From an uncultured Prevotella sp. (GTDB lineage Bacteria; Bacteroidota; Bacteroidia; Bacteroidales; Bacteroidaceae): a DNA stretch of 64,000 nucleotides. The translations under genes were made by a program, and so were the position numbers. The notes beneath the pieces were generated by a model. That model was not told where the DNA came from. It made no database searches and saw nothing but the letters and a program-made list of their open reading frames with translations. Below are positions 33,084 through 43,195 of the stretch, one piece after another (position 1 is the stretch's first letter; each line of letters begins with the position of its first letter). The stretch covers positions 161,162-225,161 of the forward strand of contig OMZV01000005.1 of NCBI GenBank assembly GCA_900315635.1. Direction: 5' to 3'.

Positions 33084-36000
33084 ATGAAGATACATAAAAT
33101 ACTGCTCGGTGCATTGCTGTGTACGGCAAGTCTAACCGCCAGCGCACAAGGGCAGAAGGTAACAGGTCAGATAGTCGACGAGGCGGGAGAACCGCTTATC
33201 GGAGCCACGATTCAGGTACTGGGGACGAAGAACATCACCGTCACTAATGTCGACGGAAAATATTCGCTCGACGTGCCAAAGGGCAGCAAGGTACAGGTGT
33301 CGTACATCGGTTACCTCACAAAGACAATTACCGACCCGTCGAAACTGAGAATAATAGAGCTCGCCGAGGACAATACCAACCTTGACGAAGTTGTTGTCAC
33401 CGGTTACGGCTCGCAGAAGATAAAGAATCTCACCGGCTCGGTGGAGGTCGTCAACTCCGAAGACCTCAAAGACCTGAGTGTCACAAGCCTTGGTGAGGCT
33501 ATGCGCGGAATGGTCAACGGACTGCATGTAAACATGAATTCCAGCGTCCCGGGCTCTGCCGCCCACCTCACAATCCGTCAGAGTTCCGACCTCGCTAAGA
33601 ACTGGGGTTCCATCAACGCCAAGTTCTCATCGCAGGACGATACCCCTCTCTACGTCATCGATGACTTCATCTCGTCGGAGAGCGCATTCAACAATCTCGA
33701 TATGAGTGAGGTCGAAAGCATTTCAGTCCTTAAGGATGCAGCTGCCGCCATCTATGGTGCGCAGGGTGCCTACGGTGTCATCCTCGTCAAGACGAAGCGA
33801 GGCAAGGAAGGCAAGCCAAGAATTTCTTACAACGCTCAGATAGGTGTCACCGACCGGTTGTTCAAGCCGAAGATGATGAACGCCTACGAATGGGGCCGTA
33901 CTTACGACGGCTACATGGGCACAGCCACCGATGCCAACGACGAGACCCGTATGCGCCAGTACTTCCAGGCTGACGAGCTGGAGGCTATGCGCCACCTCGA
34001 CTATGACCTTCTCGACAAGGAGTGGTCGGCAGCCGTAACCCAGCGCCACAGCGTGAACATCAGCGGCGGTACTCAGCGGGCTACATACTTCGGCAACCTG
34101 TCTTACAACACTCAGGACGGTAACCTCGGCAAGCTCGACTACGACCGATGGAACTACCGTGCCGGAGCCAATGTCGAGATAAGCAAATGGTTCAAGGCTA
34201 GCTTCGAGGTATCGGGCAACAACAGCCACAAGAAGACTCCACGCAACCGTTACACCGGCAACCTGGGCAACACCGACAGCGGCGACTATGCTCTTCTGTT
34301 CCAGCATCTGCGACATGTTCCTGCCACTATAAACGGGTTGCCGGTTATATACACCGGCATGCTCAACACCGCTCAGACCGATTACGGACAGGCTATGTAC
34401 AACTACTACGCTATCCAGAACTCGCCTGACTACAATGAGACCAACGGAAACAGCACTACCGTTCAAGGCAACCTCACATACGACTTCGGATGGATTAAGC
34501 CTCTGAAAGGTCTTACGGCGAGGTTCAGCTACAGCCGCCACTTCTCCAACAGCTATGGCAATTCCATTCAGACCAAGATGAATGTCTACCGCCTCATCAA
34601 CCGTGGGGGCAGCGCCGGTCACCTGTATGCCGGTGTCGACGACATCGACTACAGTATGGACAACTTCGAGGAGCTGACCATGGACAATGGTAACCGCCTG
34701 CAGGAGTCGTCAAGCCACAGCAAAGGCTATCAGATGAACTTCTCTCTCAACTACGCACGTTCATTCGGTCTGCACGACATCGCTGCCTTCTTCTCTATCG
34801 AGAAAAGCGAGTCGGAGTCACGTTCGCTCAGCGCAACCGGAAACAACCCTCTGCCTTTCACCGACGGTATGAGCAACTCGACGCAGGCTGACGCCAGCGG
34901 AGACTACACCGATGCGGAATGGGGCAAGACCGAGTCGGGCCGTTTGTCGTACATCGGAAGACTGACCTACGACTGGAATGACCGCTATCTCTTCCAGTTT
35001 CTCATCCGCTCCGACGCCTCAACCAAGTTCGCGCCGAAGAATTATTGGGGCACATTCCCATCATTCAGCGGTGGATGGGTTATCAGCGAGGAGCCTTGGT
35101 TCCCAAAGGAGAAGTCACACATCGACTACCTTAAGCTGCGTGCCAGCTGGGGACTCATGGGGCGTGACAACATCAACCCTTACGTATGGATGACCCGTTA
35201 CAACCGTGACCTCGGCTACGGAGCAGTGTTTGGTTCGAATAGTCTTACCACTGGCAAGAATGCCGGTATGATTATCGAGCAGGGCGGAGCCAACCCTGAC
35301 GCTCACTGGGACAAGACTTACAAGACGAACATCGGTCTGGACATCCGGTTGCTGAAGAGCCGTCTATCTATCACCGCCGACTACTATATGGATCGTGGAC
35401 GTGAGATTTTCTCCTCACACCAGGGCGAGGCGATGTATCCTTCTACCGTTGGCGTGAAGCCGGTGCCTGAGAATTTCGCTGAGTTGAACACCTACGGATT
35501 CGAGCTTAACATCGGATGGCGCGACCATATCGGCAAGGACTTCAACTACTGGGTAAAGATGCAGACAGGCTACACCGACAACAAGGTGAAGAAGATAGCC
35601 GAGATTGCCAATCCTGACCGTGACGACCTCATCGTCGGCAAGCGTAAGGACCGTGGCTTGTGGGGTTATTCGTGCATCGGAATGTTCCGCAGTTATCAGG
35701 AAATCGAGGAGTATTTCAACAAATATAAAATCAGTGAGTATCTTGGCATGACCAAGGACGCTGTCCGCCCGGGCATGCTCATATATAAAGATGTCAACGG
35801 AAAATGGGACGCTCAGAAGCGCCAGTACGACCCGACACCTGACGGTGTAGTCGACGAGAACGATATGGTGCAAATTTCCAAGCGTACTGACAACCCTTAC
35901 GGAGTTACATTCAACTTCGGCGCTAGTTGGAAACGTCTGTCATTCAGCGCTCAGCTGGCAGGTAGTTGGGGTTCATACTCACTTGTTCCAACACGTGTCC

Positions 36001-36404
36001 GCAAGTCGGGCGATGGTCTGGAGTACTACAATATTCCGAAGATGTGGAACGATATGTATATCTATGATGATGTACTCGACGCTCAGGGCAATGTAATCGT
36101 GGAGAGCAACCACAATGGCTCGCTGCCAAACATCCGTTATTCTACAGCCGCTACCGAGCCTTCGACATTCTGGAAGATAAGCAACGCTATGTGGTCGCTG
36201 ACTCAGTTTGCTATTGCTTACGACCTGCCGAAGCCTTGGCTGCGTCCGCTGGGCATATCAGGTGTCCGTCTGAACGTCACCTGCCAGAATGCCATCAACT
36301 TCAAGTCGCCGCACTATCGTGACGCATGGAGCGAATGGGGTGGCAACTATGGCTACTATCCTAACCTCAGGAAGTGGACCATCGGCTTAAATGTTTCATT
36401 CTAA
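33084..36404 (+). CDS. SusC-like TonB-dependent receptor
   Basis: An outer-membrane importer of 1106 residues for oligosaccharides, working with the SusD-like lipoprotein as a lid. Signal peptide (cleaved near TASAQ), carboxypeptidase-regulatory-like domain (about 25-105, GQIVDEAGEPLIGATI), SusC hallmark LDEVVVTGYGSQK, and a plug with GMVNGLHVNMN and VESISVLKDAAAAIYGAQGAYGVI. The barrel follows and ends RKWTIGLNVSF. The length is normal for SusC. The SusD gene starts 16 bp after its stop. No anti-sigma, hybrid sensor or glycoside hydrolase adjoins, so the substrate cannot be read from neighbours. Confidence 0.93.
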   Translation: MKIHKILLGALLCTASLTASAQGQKVTGQIVDEAGEPLIGATIQVLGTKNITVTNVDGKYSLDVPKGSKVQVSYIGYLTKTITDPSKLRIIELAEDNTNLDEVVVTGYGSQKIKNLTGSVEVVNSEDLKDLSVTSLGEAMRGMVNGLHVNMNSSVPGSAAHLTIRQSSDLAKNWGSINAKFSSQDDTPLYVIDDFISSESAFNNLDMSEVESISVLKDAAAAIYGAQGAYGVILVKTKRGKEGKPRISYNAQIGVTDRLFKPKMMNAYEWGRTYDGYMGTATDANDETRMRQYFQADELEAMRHLDYDLLDKEWSAAVTQRHSVNISGGTQRATYFGNLSYNTQDGNLGKLDYDRWNYRAGANVEISKWFKASFEVSGNNSHKKTPRNRYTGNLGNTDSGDYALLFQHLRHVPATINGLPVIYTGMLNTAQTDYGQAMYNYYAIQNSPDYNETNGNSTTVQGNLTYDFGWIKPLKGLTARFSYSRHFSNSYGNSIQTKMNVYRLINRGGSAGHLYAGVDDIDYSMDNFEELTMDNGNRLQESSSHSKGYQMNFSLNYARSFGLHDIAAFFSIEKSESESRSLSATGNNPLPFTDGMSNSTQADASGDYTDAEWGKTESGRLSYIGRLTYDWNDRYLFQFLIRSDASTKFAPKNYWGTFPSFSGGWVISEEPWFPKEKSHIDYLKLRASWGLMGRDNINPYVWMTRYNRDLGYGAVFGSNSLTTGKNAGMIIEQGGANPDAHWDKTYKTNIGLDIRLLKSRLSITADYYMDRGREIFSSHQGEAMYPSTVGVKPVPENFAELNTYGFELNIGWRDHIGKDFNYWVKMQTGYTDNKVKKIAEIANPDRDDLIVGKRKDRGLWGYSCIGMFRSYQEIEEYFNKYKISEYLGMTKDAVRPGMLIYKDVNGKWDAQKRQYDPTPDGVVDENDMVQISKRTDNPYGVTFNFGASWKRLSFSAQLAGSWGSYSLVPTRVRKSGDGLEYYNIPKMWNDMYIYDDVLDAQGNVIVESNHNGSLPNIRYSTAATEPSTFWKISNAMWSLTQFAIAYDLPKPWLRPLGISGVRLNVTCQNAINFKSPHYRDAWSEWGGNYGYYPNLRKWTIGLNVSF

Positions 36405-36420
36405 TTATCAACAAGCAATC

Positions 36421-38703
36421 ATGAAAAAGAACATATATATTACTAGTGCCGTCTGTCTGCTGGCAGGAGCTACACTGCTGTCAAGCTGCTCTGACGAGTT
36501 CCTCAAGGAGAAGAAACTTTATGGAAAATACAGTGAGACGACTGTCTATTCCAACTACGAAACGGCACAGAACCGCATAGATTATCTCTACTGGCAGCTA
36601 TTGCCGGGAACAAAGGAAGGCGACAACATGTACGCCAACATCGTCAGCACGGGCGATGATGACGACGACGCTAAGACTACTGAGGAGTATGGTGGCATAT
36701 CGAAGTGGGAAGACAACACGAAGCCGCTCGACTATCAGTCTCTCAACGGATGGAACGACCACTTCTATGTTGAGTTCAAGGAGAACAGCCCTTACGGCAA
36801 TATCCGTAACATCAATGACGCAATCGAAGGCATTGAGGCTTCTGCCGACCTGACAGAGAAGCAGAAGAATGAACTTCTCGGACAGGCTTACTTCATGCGT
36901 GCATGGCGTTACTACACCATGGTAAGATGGTATGGAGGCGTTCCAATAATCAAGAACGTTCAGGATGCGCTCGTCGGCGACGGTGGCGGAGAGAATCTTA
37001 TCGTTCCGCGTTCAACGACAAAGGAGTGTATCGACTTCATCTGTGAGGATCTCGACAAGGCTTCGGCTATGCTGCCGAAGAGCTGGGATCAGGCTTCGAA
37101 GAACTGGGGACGTGTTACTTCAGGCACGGCAGCTGCCCTTAAGGGTCGTGTTCTGTTGCTGTTCGCCAGCCCTATCTTCAACAGAAGCGACAACCATGAG
37201 CGTTGGGAAGCTGCTTATCAGGCTAATAAAGCTGCACTGGACACGCTCGCCATGGGCGGATATGGGCTCGCTTATGAGAACAATCCAGGCGATGAGAGCA
37301 CCAGCGGAGCCAACTGGGCGAAGATATTCCTCAATCCGCAAGGCTCTGACGGCGTCGTCAACGAGGCTGTGTTCGTAACTCTGTATAACAATCTTCAGAA
37401 GCAAGAGGACAAGTCCGACAAGAACAATCCTTGGGAACAGAGCATCCGGCCGAAGACAGCTGCCGGCAATGGTGGCAAGGCTGCGACATCGGAGATTGTC
37501 GACTTGTTCCCGATGGCTGACGGAAAGAAGCCAGGTGAGTCACAGTATGAGTATGACCCGAACTTGTTCTTTGCCAATCGTGACCCCCGTTTCTACCGGA
37601 CATTCGCTTTCCCTGGCGTTAAGTGGACTTACGACGGCAACACAAAGGACTTGCTGACGGATGATAAGACAACGGTATTCCACTACAAGAATATTGATAT
37701 TACCGACAACTATCCTTATAATGGCAGCGACTATGTACTGTGGAGCTATACATGGTACGACAATCTAGAGAACACAAGCAACCCTGCAAAGTCAGGTTGG
37801 GCTGCCGATGCGCTGGGTAACAGGAACTTCTCGGTTTATGTACGTAAGCGCAGCGATGACCTTGAGCTGAACGCAAACCCATTATACAAGTACACGAATG
37901 AGGGTGAGCAGCCTAGTTTCAAGCACTCGGGAGCACCTTACATTGAGATGCGTTACGCTGAGGTTCTGCTCAATTATGCCGAAGCTGCGGCTGCTACCAA
38001 CCGTTTCGACGAGGCTTTCAATGCTCTCAAGCGTATCCGCTCAAGGGTTTACAATCCTGCTTCTAATCCGAAAATCGATGCCAATTATGGTCTGACATTG
38101 GGCGACCGTGCTCACATGCTGGCTGAGGTTCTATATGAAAGGCAGATAGAATTGGCTTACGAAGGCAAGCGTTTCGAGGATATGCGGCGCTGGATGCTCT
38201 TCGATGGAGGCGAAGGACAGGGTGCGCTGAAGTCCAGTTGGGCTCTTACCGGATTCGGAGGAAACACCTGCACGTACCTCGGTGTTGCACCGGCGAATGG
38301 TCATAAGAACCATTATATAGAGATGTTCACAAACAAAAAAGCAGCCAAGTCGGACGACAATGGGTCTGACCCGCTGCTTAAGGAAGGCGTTACACGCCCT
38401 GCAGGACTCAATCTTATGAACAGATTTGCCAAAGGCAATAACGGCGAAGACGTACTGGAAAAGTTCTATACCGACTATCTGACACGTAAGGACCGCAATG
38501 CCGATGGTAACAACGACGCCCAAGTTCCTACTTTCCAACCGTATTATTACTTCTTAGGACTCAATTACAGCGCAATGTACAATAACGCTACGCTCATGCA
38601 GACTATCGGATGGGATGATTACAGTCATGGAGGAATGGGAACGTATGACCCGTTGGAGGAAGACCCTAGTAAACTATCAGTAGATAACTCTTATAAAAAA
38701 TAA
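36421..38703 (+). CDS. SusD-like glycan-binding lipoprotein
   Basis: A 760-residue surface lipoprotein (lipobox LSSC, Cys23 from the ATG at 36421) of the RagB/SusD family. The N-terminal helical TPR-like part (ELLGQAYFMRAWRYYTMVRWYGGVPII) and the C-terminal RagB/SusD segment (YIEMRYAEVLLNYAEAAA, then ERQIELAYEGKRFEDMRRW) are clear. SusD proteins are commonly about 500-650 residues, so this one carries insertions, mainly around 440-500 and 610-720. It is co-transcribed with the SusC gene and followed by a terminator. Confidence 0.92.
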   Translation: MKKNIYITSAVCLLAGATLLSSCSDEFLKEKKLYGKYSETTVYSNYETAQNRIDYLYWQLLPGTKEGDNMYANIVSTGDDDDDAKTTEEYGGISKWEDNTKPLDYQSLNGWNDHFYVEFKENSPYGNIRNINDAIEGIEASADLTEKQKNELLGQAYFMRAWRYYTMVRWYGGVPIIKNVQDALVGDGGGENLIVPRSTTKECIDFICEDLDKASAMLPKSWDQASKNWGRVTSGTAAALKGRVLLLFASPIFNRSDNHERWEAAYQANKAALDTLAMGGYGLAYENNPGDESTSGANWAKIFLNPQGSDGVVNEAVFVTLYNNLQKQEDKSDKNNPWEQSIRPKTAAGNGGKAATSEIVDLFPMADGKKPGESQYEYDPNLFFANRDPRFYRTFAFPGVKWTYDGNTKDLLTDDKTTVFHYKNIDITDNYPYNGSDYVLWSYTWYDNLENTSNPAKSGWAADALGNRNFSVYVRKRSDDLELNANPLYKYTNEGEQPSFKHSGAPYIEMRYAEVLLNYAEAAAATNRFDEAFNALKRIRSRVYNPASNPKIDANYGLTLGDRAHMLAEVLYERQIELAYEGKRFEDMRRWMLFDGGEGQGALKSSWALTGFGGNTCTYLGVAPANGHKNHYIEMFTNKKAAKSDDNGSDPLLKEGVTRPAGLNLMNRFAKGNNGEDVLEKFYTDYLTRKDRNADGNNDAQVPTFQPYYYFLGLNYSAMYNNATLMQTIGWDDYSHGGMGTYDPLEEDPSKLSVDNSYKK

Positions 38704-38740
38704 TCCGTATCCAAATTAGTTAACTTTTTAATTAATTGCT

Positions 38741-38766
38741 GGCAGTCTGGCGAGACTGCCTTTTTT
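38741..38766 (+). terminator. Terminator after the SusD gene
   Basis: GGCAGTCT (38741-38748) pairs with AGACTGCC (38753-38760) around GGCG, followed by six T residues. Confidence 0.95.
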
Positions 38767-38818
38767 GTTTTCTTACTAATAAGCCTTTATTGTATATCCA
38801 GTCGCATTCCAGTCCGAA

Positions 38819-38946
38819 CTTTGTCAGTCTTCTGCCCGTGCTTTGTTAGTCTTTAGCCTTTGCTTTACTAGACTTCATCTCTTGCTTTACTAAACTTCAT
38901 CTCTTGCTTTACTAGACTTCATCTCTTGCTTTACTAGTCTTCATCC
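38819..38946. repeat. 22-bp tandem repeat overlapping the comEC 3' end
   Basis: Near-identical 22-bp units CTTGCTTTACTAGACTTCAT(CT) lie at 38881-38902, 38903-38924 and 38925-38946, with a 23-bp unit before them and more degenerate units (CTTTGTTAGTCTTTAGCC, CTTTGTCAGTCTTCTGCC) further left. The last unit contains the comEC stop codon and the codons before it. Confidence 0.92.
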
Positions 38947-40451
38947 CTTACGAAGAACGTAATGGCATAATAAATCGCGGCAATAAACATATAAACTCCT
39001 ATCACTTGATACACTGACCAGTTGATTCCTTCAATGCTGGCACACGGCAATGACGCTATCCAATGAAGCGAACTGTTCAACAATCCGACCAGCCCGATAA
39101 GCAAACCTGCTAACCATGAAGATACAGAAGGGATAATACTAAGCACGGCAACAAGCACAGTGCCATACAGAATGGCTGTCGCGCATGGTATAACTATGAT
39201 GTTAGTAAGGATGAAATAGCAAGAGAAACGACCGAAATAGTAAGCCACCAGTGGTGCAGTTCCTATCTGTGCTGCAATAGAAACGGATACAATTCCCCAA
39301 AACCAATACACTATTCTCAATGCAATACTGCTTGTATAATGCCGCCGGAAAAGCAAAGGCTCAAACAAGGCGATACCGAGTACGGCCATGAAAGACATTT
39401 CGAAACCAACATCATAGAGGCTCATCGGGTTCCAAAGCAGCATCACGAATGCTGCAAGCGACAATGAATTCAACAACATTGCACGCCGATTCAATATCTC
39501 AACCATAGCTATTACCGTCAACATAACTGCCGAACGAACTACCGAAGGAGACATCCCGACAAGAACAACATAGCTCCATATAGCCGTCATGATAAGCAAT
39601 TGAGGCAGCCATCGACGCCGGAAAGCGATAGTAAGCAGTGTCAGCACTCCATAGATAATACTCAGATGAAGACCCGAAAGGGCAAGCACATGAGACGCTC
39701 CGGCTATGGAATAATCATCTTTCAGTTCCCGGGACAACGCTGACTTATCACCAAGTGTCATGGCAGCGAGCACCGCATAGCTCTGCCCGTCAGCCCCAAG
39801 GTCATGATAACGGGCAAGAAGATGCTGGCGAAACTTCCGCGCTTGAATTACAGTACGGTCAATATAAGACAACTTTGTCAGGTCAACAACCGACTTCTTC
39901 CAGTCAGAATAATATATAAACGTCTCTGCCTTAAAGCCATGTTCCTTAAGCCAAGCGGCATAATCGAATGTCGACTGCACGAAATTATGGGGCACATCAA
40001 GGAAAGAAGTGGCTGTTATTCCATCGCCGACATGCAGCCTCTGCCATCTGTTGTCAACCGTATCGCGAAGTATCGAAGCCTTAACCTTAATTGGTTTTCC
40101 ATCACCTACGACCATCATGTCAGCCTGAATTACCTTTCCATGGACTACAGGTTCACTGACCAAGACAGCCTGATAAGTCACAGGATACTTGGGAAGACTT
40201 ATTTTCATCTTCTCAATTGAGAAAGAAACAAGCAGACCTCCAACAAAGAAGAAAGACAAAAGAATCGCTACCGACTGCCCTACCGGATACTTATTGGCCG
40301 CAAAAGCCACAGCTAAAGACACAAAAGCAAGAACTACCCAGGCAATAATAGGAATAAAAGGGCAAACAGCTTTACCAACAATAATGCCGAGAATCAGCAT
40401 TATCGTGACCCTCAGCATAGGACAAAGTTGCAATCGTTCACCCAGAGACAT
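38934..40451 (-). CDS. comEC: ComEC/Rec2-family competence protein, short form
   Basis: A 505-residue inner-membrane protein of the DNA-uptake channel family. It has two N-terminal membrane helices, an OB-like DUF4131 region (about 60-190), then the multi-helix Competence domain with ALSGLHLSIIYG and WNPMSLYDVGFEMSFMAVLGIALF. The C-terminal metallo-beta-lactamase domain of longer ComEC proteins is absent; some Bacteroidetes forms lack it. Start: the ATG at 40451, 5 bp after the pgeF stop; a TTG at 40460 would overlap that stop. The stop lies in a tandem-repeat unit. Confidence 0.82.
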   Translation of the reverse strand: MSLGERLQLCPMLRVTIMLILGIIVGKAVCPFIPIIAWVVLAFVSLAVAFAANKYPVGQSVAILLSFFFVGGLLVSFSIEKMKISLPKYPVTYQAVLVSEPVVHGKVIQADMMVVGDGKPIKVKASILRDTVDNRWQRLHVGDGITATSFLDVPHNFVQSTFDYAAWLKEHGFKAETFIYYSDWKKSVVDLTKLSYIDRTVIQARKFRQHLLARYHDLGADGQSYAVLAAMTLGDKSALSRELKDDYSIAGASHVLALSGLHLSIIYGVLTLLTIAFRRRWLPQLLIMTAIWSYVVLVGMSPSVVRSAVMLTVIAMVEILNRRAMLLNSLSLAAFVMLLWNPMSLYDVGFEMSFMAVLGIALFEPLLFRRHYTSSIALRIVYWFWGIVSVSIAAQIGTAPLVAYYFGRFSCYFILTNIIVIPCATAILYGTVLVAVLSIIPSVSSWLAGLLIGLVGLLNSSLHWIASLPCASIEGINWSVYQVIGVYMFIAAIYYAITFFVRDED

Positions 40452-40456
40452 ACCCG

Positions 40457-41266
40457 TCAATGAATAAACAGACCGGTAAACATCGTGCCGAAGCCTACCT
40501 TCAATCGTCTTGCAGAGAAATAATCGTCGGCATTGTCATACGTATCAATACCGGAAAGGGTTATGTTCTCGGCACGCAAACCAGAATTGATAAGTTGCAA
40601 GCGGTTGCATTCGGGCAAATCAATATGCCACTTCTCCGCCTGACTGTCTGGCTGAGGATTCATTGTAGGGAACTTCCTTGCTATTGCATCCATGTCGAAT
40701 CCCGCATTGGAAAAGGCATCATAAACCTCCTGCCCCACCTCAAAATTCTTAAGAGTAATGCCCGGTCCGATAAGAGCAAGAATGTCGTCAGGACAGCTAT
40801 TGAAGTTATTCCAAAGGAAATCGACCATCTTCCGCGCTATCCTCTTCACCGTTCCACGCCATCCGGCATGTGCAGCGGCAATAGCCCTGTGTATCGGGTC
40901 GTAGAAGATAACAGGTATGCAATCAGCTGTAAAGGCTCCGACACAAGTGCCGGTAAGGTTCGTTGCTACCCCGTCAATACCCTCAAGCCATTCTTCCCGT
41001 TGCTCATTTGTAAGCTTGAAGCAATCCTCCTTAATCAACCGGAAGTTTGTTTCGTGAATCTGATGTTGCCGAACAAAACGCTCAGAGGGAACACCCAGTT
41101 CATTGGCAACCACATTCAAGTTCTTCTCGACAGCAAGAGGATCATCGCCACGATGCGGGTTTATGTTCAGAGAGGCATAGTTACCGACGCTGAAACCACC
41201 GTGGCGAGTGGTTGTGAATGCTGTAACATCAGGGGAAAAGTTATAATAATGAAGTGATGAAGGCAT
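40457..41266 (-). CDS. pgeF: YfiH/LACC1-family purine nucleoside phosphorylase
   Basis: A 269-residue cytoplasmic enzyme of the multi-copper-like DUF152 family; members phosphorolyse or deaminate purine nucleosides, and E. coli YfiH also edits peptidoglycan precursors. The zinc-site motifs are visible: TTTRHGGFSVGNYASLN, CVGAFTADCIPVIFYDP and AAAHAGWRGTVKRIA. The ATG at 41264-41266 fits the family N-terminus; an upstream in-frame start would add a hydrophobic leader unlike the family. It sits between obg and comEC, likely in one operon. Confidence 0.88.
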   Translation of the reverse strand: MPSSLHYYNFSPDVTAFTTTRHGGFSVGNYASLNINPHRGDDPLAVEKNLNVVANELGVPSERFVRQHQIHETNFRLIKEDCFKLTNEQREEWLEGIDGVATNLTGTCVGAFTADCIPVIFYDPIHRAIAAAHAGWRGTVKRIARKMVDFLWNNFNSCPDDILALIGPGITLKNFEVGQEVYDAFSNAGFDMDAIARKFPTMNPQPDSQAEKWHIDLPECNRLQLINSGLRAENITLSGIDTYDNADDYFSARRLKVGFGTMFTGLFIH

Positions 41267-41372
41267 AGAAGAATAAATAATATAGCAGATATAGATAAGA
41301 TAGACCAGACCGATTGGGTGAACCAATCAGACCAATCAAATAGACTATGACAGACCGAATAGATGGCGACTG

Positions 41373-42536
41373 TTAATCGTCAGTGTACTCGAAGTCATCA
41401 AGATCCTCGGACTCCTCGGCTGTTTCATTCTCCGAAAGATCCTCATCCTCATGCTCATCCTTGAGTTCCTTCTGGAAGGAAGTCATATCCTTGTCACGAT
41501 GAACGAGCGTGTCTTCAGAAGTAATCTCCTGCAGCTTGTTGCTCTCAGAGTTGAGTTCACTCCACAGAATATCCTTAAGCTCATCAATACCCTTGCCTGT
41601 TACAGCCGAGATAAACACTACCGGTAAATCAGTTGGCAGCGTCTCACGAAGCATATCAATGAGTTCGTCGTCAAGCAAATCGCACTTTGTCACGGCAAGA
41701 ACACGATGCTTGTCGAGAAGTTCAGGGTTGAACTTACCCAATTCATTGAGCAAAACCTCATAGTCATGCTTAATATCATCGGTATCACCCGGAACCATGA
41801 AGAGTAGCAAGGAGTTGCGCTCAATATGACGGAGGAAGCGGAGTCCGAGTCCTTTTCCCTCACTGGCGCCCTCGATAATGCCCGGAATGTCAGCCATAAC
41901 GAAACTCTGTCCGTCACGATAAGGCACAATGCCCAGCGACGGTTCCATAGTAGTAAACGGATAGTTGGCTATCTTCGGACGAGCACTCGACAAAGCCGAC
42001 AACAGTGTTGACTTGCCCGCATTAGGAAATCCGACAAGCCCCACATCGGCAAGGAGTTTCAACTCCAGGATGACTGTCATCTCCTGCATAGGCTCACCCG
42101 GCTGGGCAAAGCGCGGAGCCTGGTTAGTCGACGTGCGGAACTGGAAGTTTCCCAGTCCGCCACGACCACCTTTGAGCAACATCACCACCTGTCCGTCGTA
42201 AGTGACATCACAGACATACTTGCCCGTTTCGGCATTGTAGACCACAGTACCACACGGAACATCGATGTAGACATCCTTGCCATCAGTGCCATGACACTTG
42301 TCACGACCGCCATTGCCCCCATTCCCGGCGAAGATATGCCGCTGGAATTTCAGGTGAAGCAGAGTCCAATAATTATGGTTGCCACGGAGATAGACATTGC
42401 CTCCACGACCGCCGTCGCCGCCGTCAGGTCCACCATTAGGGTTATACTTGACATGGCGAAGGTGCATGGAGCCACGACCGCCCTTTCCCGAGCGGCAAAG
42501 AATTTTCACGTAGTCGACGAAGTTACTTTCTGGCAT
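41373..42536 (-). CDS. obgE: GTPase Obg/CgtA
   Basis: A 387-residue ribosome-associated GTPase needed for 50S maturation and stress responses. It has the glycine-rich Obg fold (residues 1-158, [14 protein letters not shown]), then the G domain with P-loop [12 protein letters not shown], switch [25 protein letters not shown] and the NKxD-equivalent VTKCDLLDD. The acidic C-terminal tail (from about 335; [19 protein letters not shown]) is typical of Bacteroidetes copies. It is downstream of adk, separated by a palindromic element. Confidence 0.96.
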   Translation of the reverse strand: MPESNFVDYVKILCRSGKGGRGSMHLRHVKYNPNGGPDGGDGGRGGNVYLRGNHNYWTLLHLKFQRHIFAGNGGNGGRDKCHGTDGKDVYIDVPCGTVVYNAETGKYVCDVTYDGQVVMLLKGGRGGLGNFQFRTSTNQAPRFAQPGEPMQEMTVILELKLLADVGLVGFPNAGKSTLLSALSSARPKIANYPFTTMEPSLGIVPYRDGQSFVMADIPGIIEGASEGKGLGLRFLRHIERNSLLLFMVPGDTDDIKHDYEVLLNELGKFNPELLDKHRVLAVTKCDLLDDELIDMLRETLPTDLPVVFISAVTGKGIDELKDILWSELNSESNKLQEITSEDTLVHRDKDMTSFQKELKDEHEDEDLSENETAEESEDLDDFEYTDD

Positions 42537-42554
42537 AGGATGCTACAAATCAAA

Positions 42555-42597
42555 TTAAATATCCCCTCCGGAAGGAGGGGCATTGAGAGGTTTTAGT
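42555..42597. repeat. GC-rich palindromic element between adk and obg
   Basis: CCCCTCC (42563-42569) and GGAGGGG (42574-42580) enclose GGAA, followed by CATTGAGAGGTTTTAG. Its right edge overlaps the adk stop codon (42593-42595). Confidence 0.85.
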
Positions 42598-43171
42598 CCT
42601 CCAAACTATCGATAACCTTACAGATACGCTCGAATATCTCATCAACAGTGCCGAGACCCTCGACATGATGGTGGATACCCTCATTGTCGTACCAGTCGAT
42701 GAGCGGAGCAGTCTGGTCGTGATAGACCTTCAGGCGCTTCTGGATTGTCTCCTCATTATCGTCAGAACGACCGCTGACCTTGCCACGGTTGACAAGACGC
42801 TTGACGAGTTCTTCCTTCGGTACAGAGAGCTCAATCATAGCGGCAACCTTGTGTCCACGCTCGTTGAGCATCTTCTTCAGAGCCTCAGCCTGCTTGATGG
42901 TACGTGGGAATCCGTCGAATATGACGCCCTTATGATCCTTGCCATAGCTGTCATAGACAGAAGCAAGAATGTCGACCATCAGCTCATCAGGAATAAGCTT
43001 GCCATCGTCAATATATTTCTTAGCAGTCTTACCAAGTTCAGTACCCTTCTTAATCTGGTCGCGGAGCACGTCACCGGTAGAGATATGGCCCAGACCATAC
43101 TTCTCAATCATCTTATCGCTCTGAGTTCCCTTGCCGGCACCCGGAGCACCGAAAATAATAATATTCTTCAT
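42593..43171 (-). CDS. adk: Adenylate kinase
   Basis: A 192-residue cytoplasmic enzyme catalysing ATP + AMP to 2 ADP. The P-loop FGAPGAGKGTQS, the AMP site GHISTGDVLRDQI, GVIFDGFPRTIKQAEAL and LVNRGKVSGRSDD are all present. It is the short form, without the zinc/LID insertion of about 30 residues. It follows hpt by 24 bp. The stop codon lies at the edge of a palindromic element. Confidence 0.97.
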   Translation of the reverse strand: MKNIIIFGAPGAGKGTQSDKMIEKYGLGHISTGDVLRDQIKKGTELGKTAKKYIDDGKLIPDELMVDILASVYDSYGKDHKGVIFDGFPRTIKQAEALKKMLNERGHKVAAMIELSVPKEELVKRLVNRGKVSGRSDDNEETIQKRLKVYHDQTAPLIDWYDNEGIHHHVEGLGTVDEIFERICKVIDSLED

Positions 43172-43195
43172 TTGTGTTTATATAAGTTTTTAGTT

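Noticed and set aside
38819-38946. CRISPR array suggested by evenly repeated 22-bp units
   Set aside because: Units are contiguous with no spacers, and no cas gene is present; it is a plain tandem repeat.
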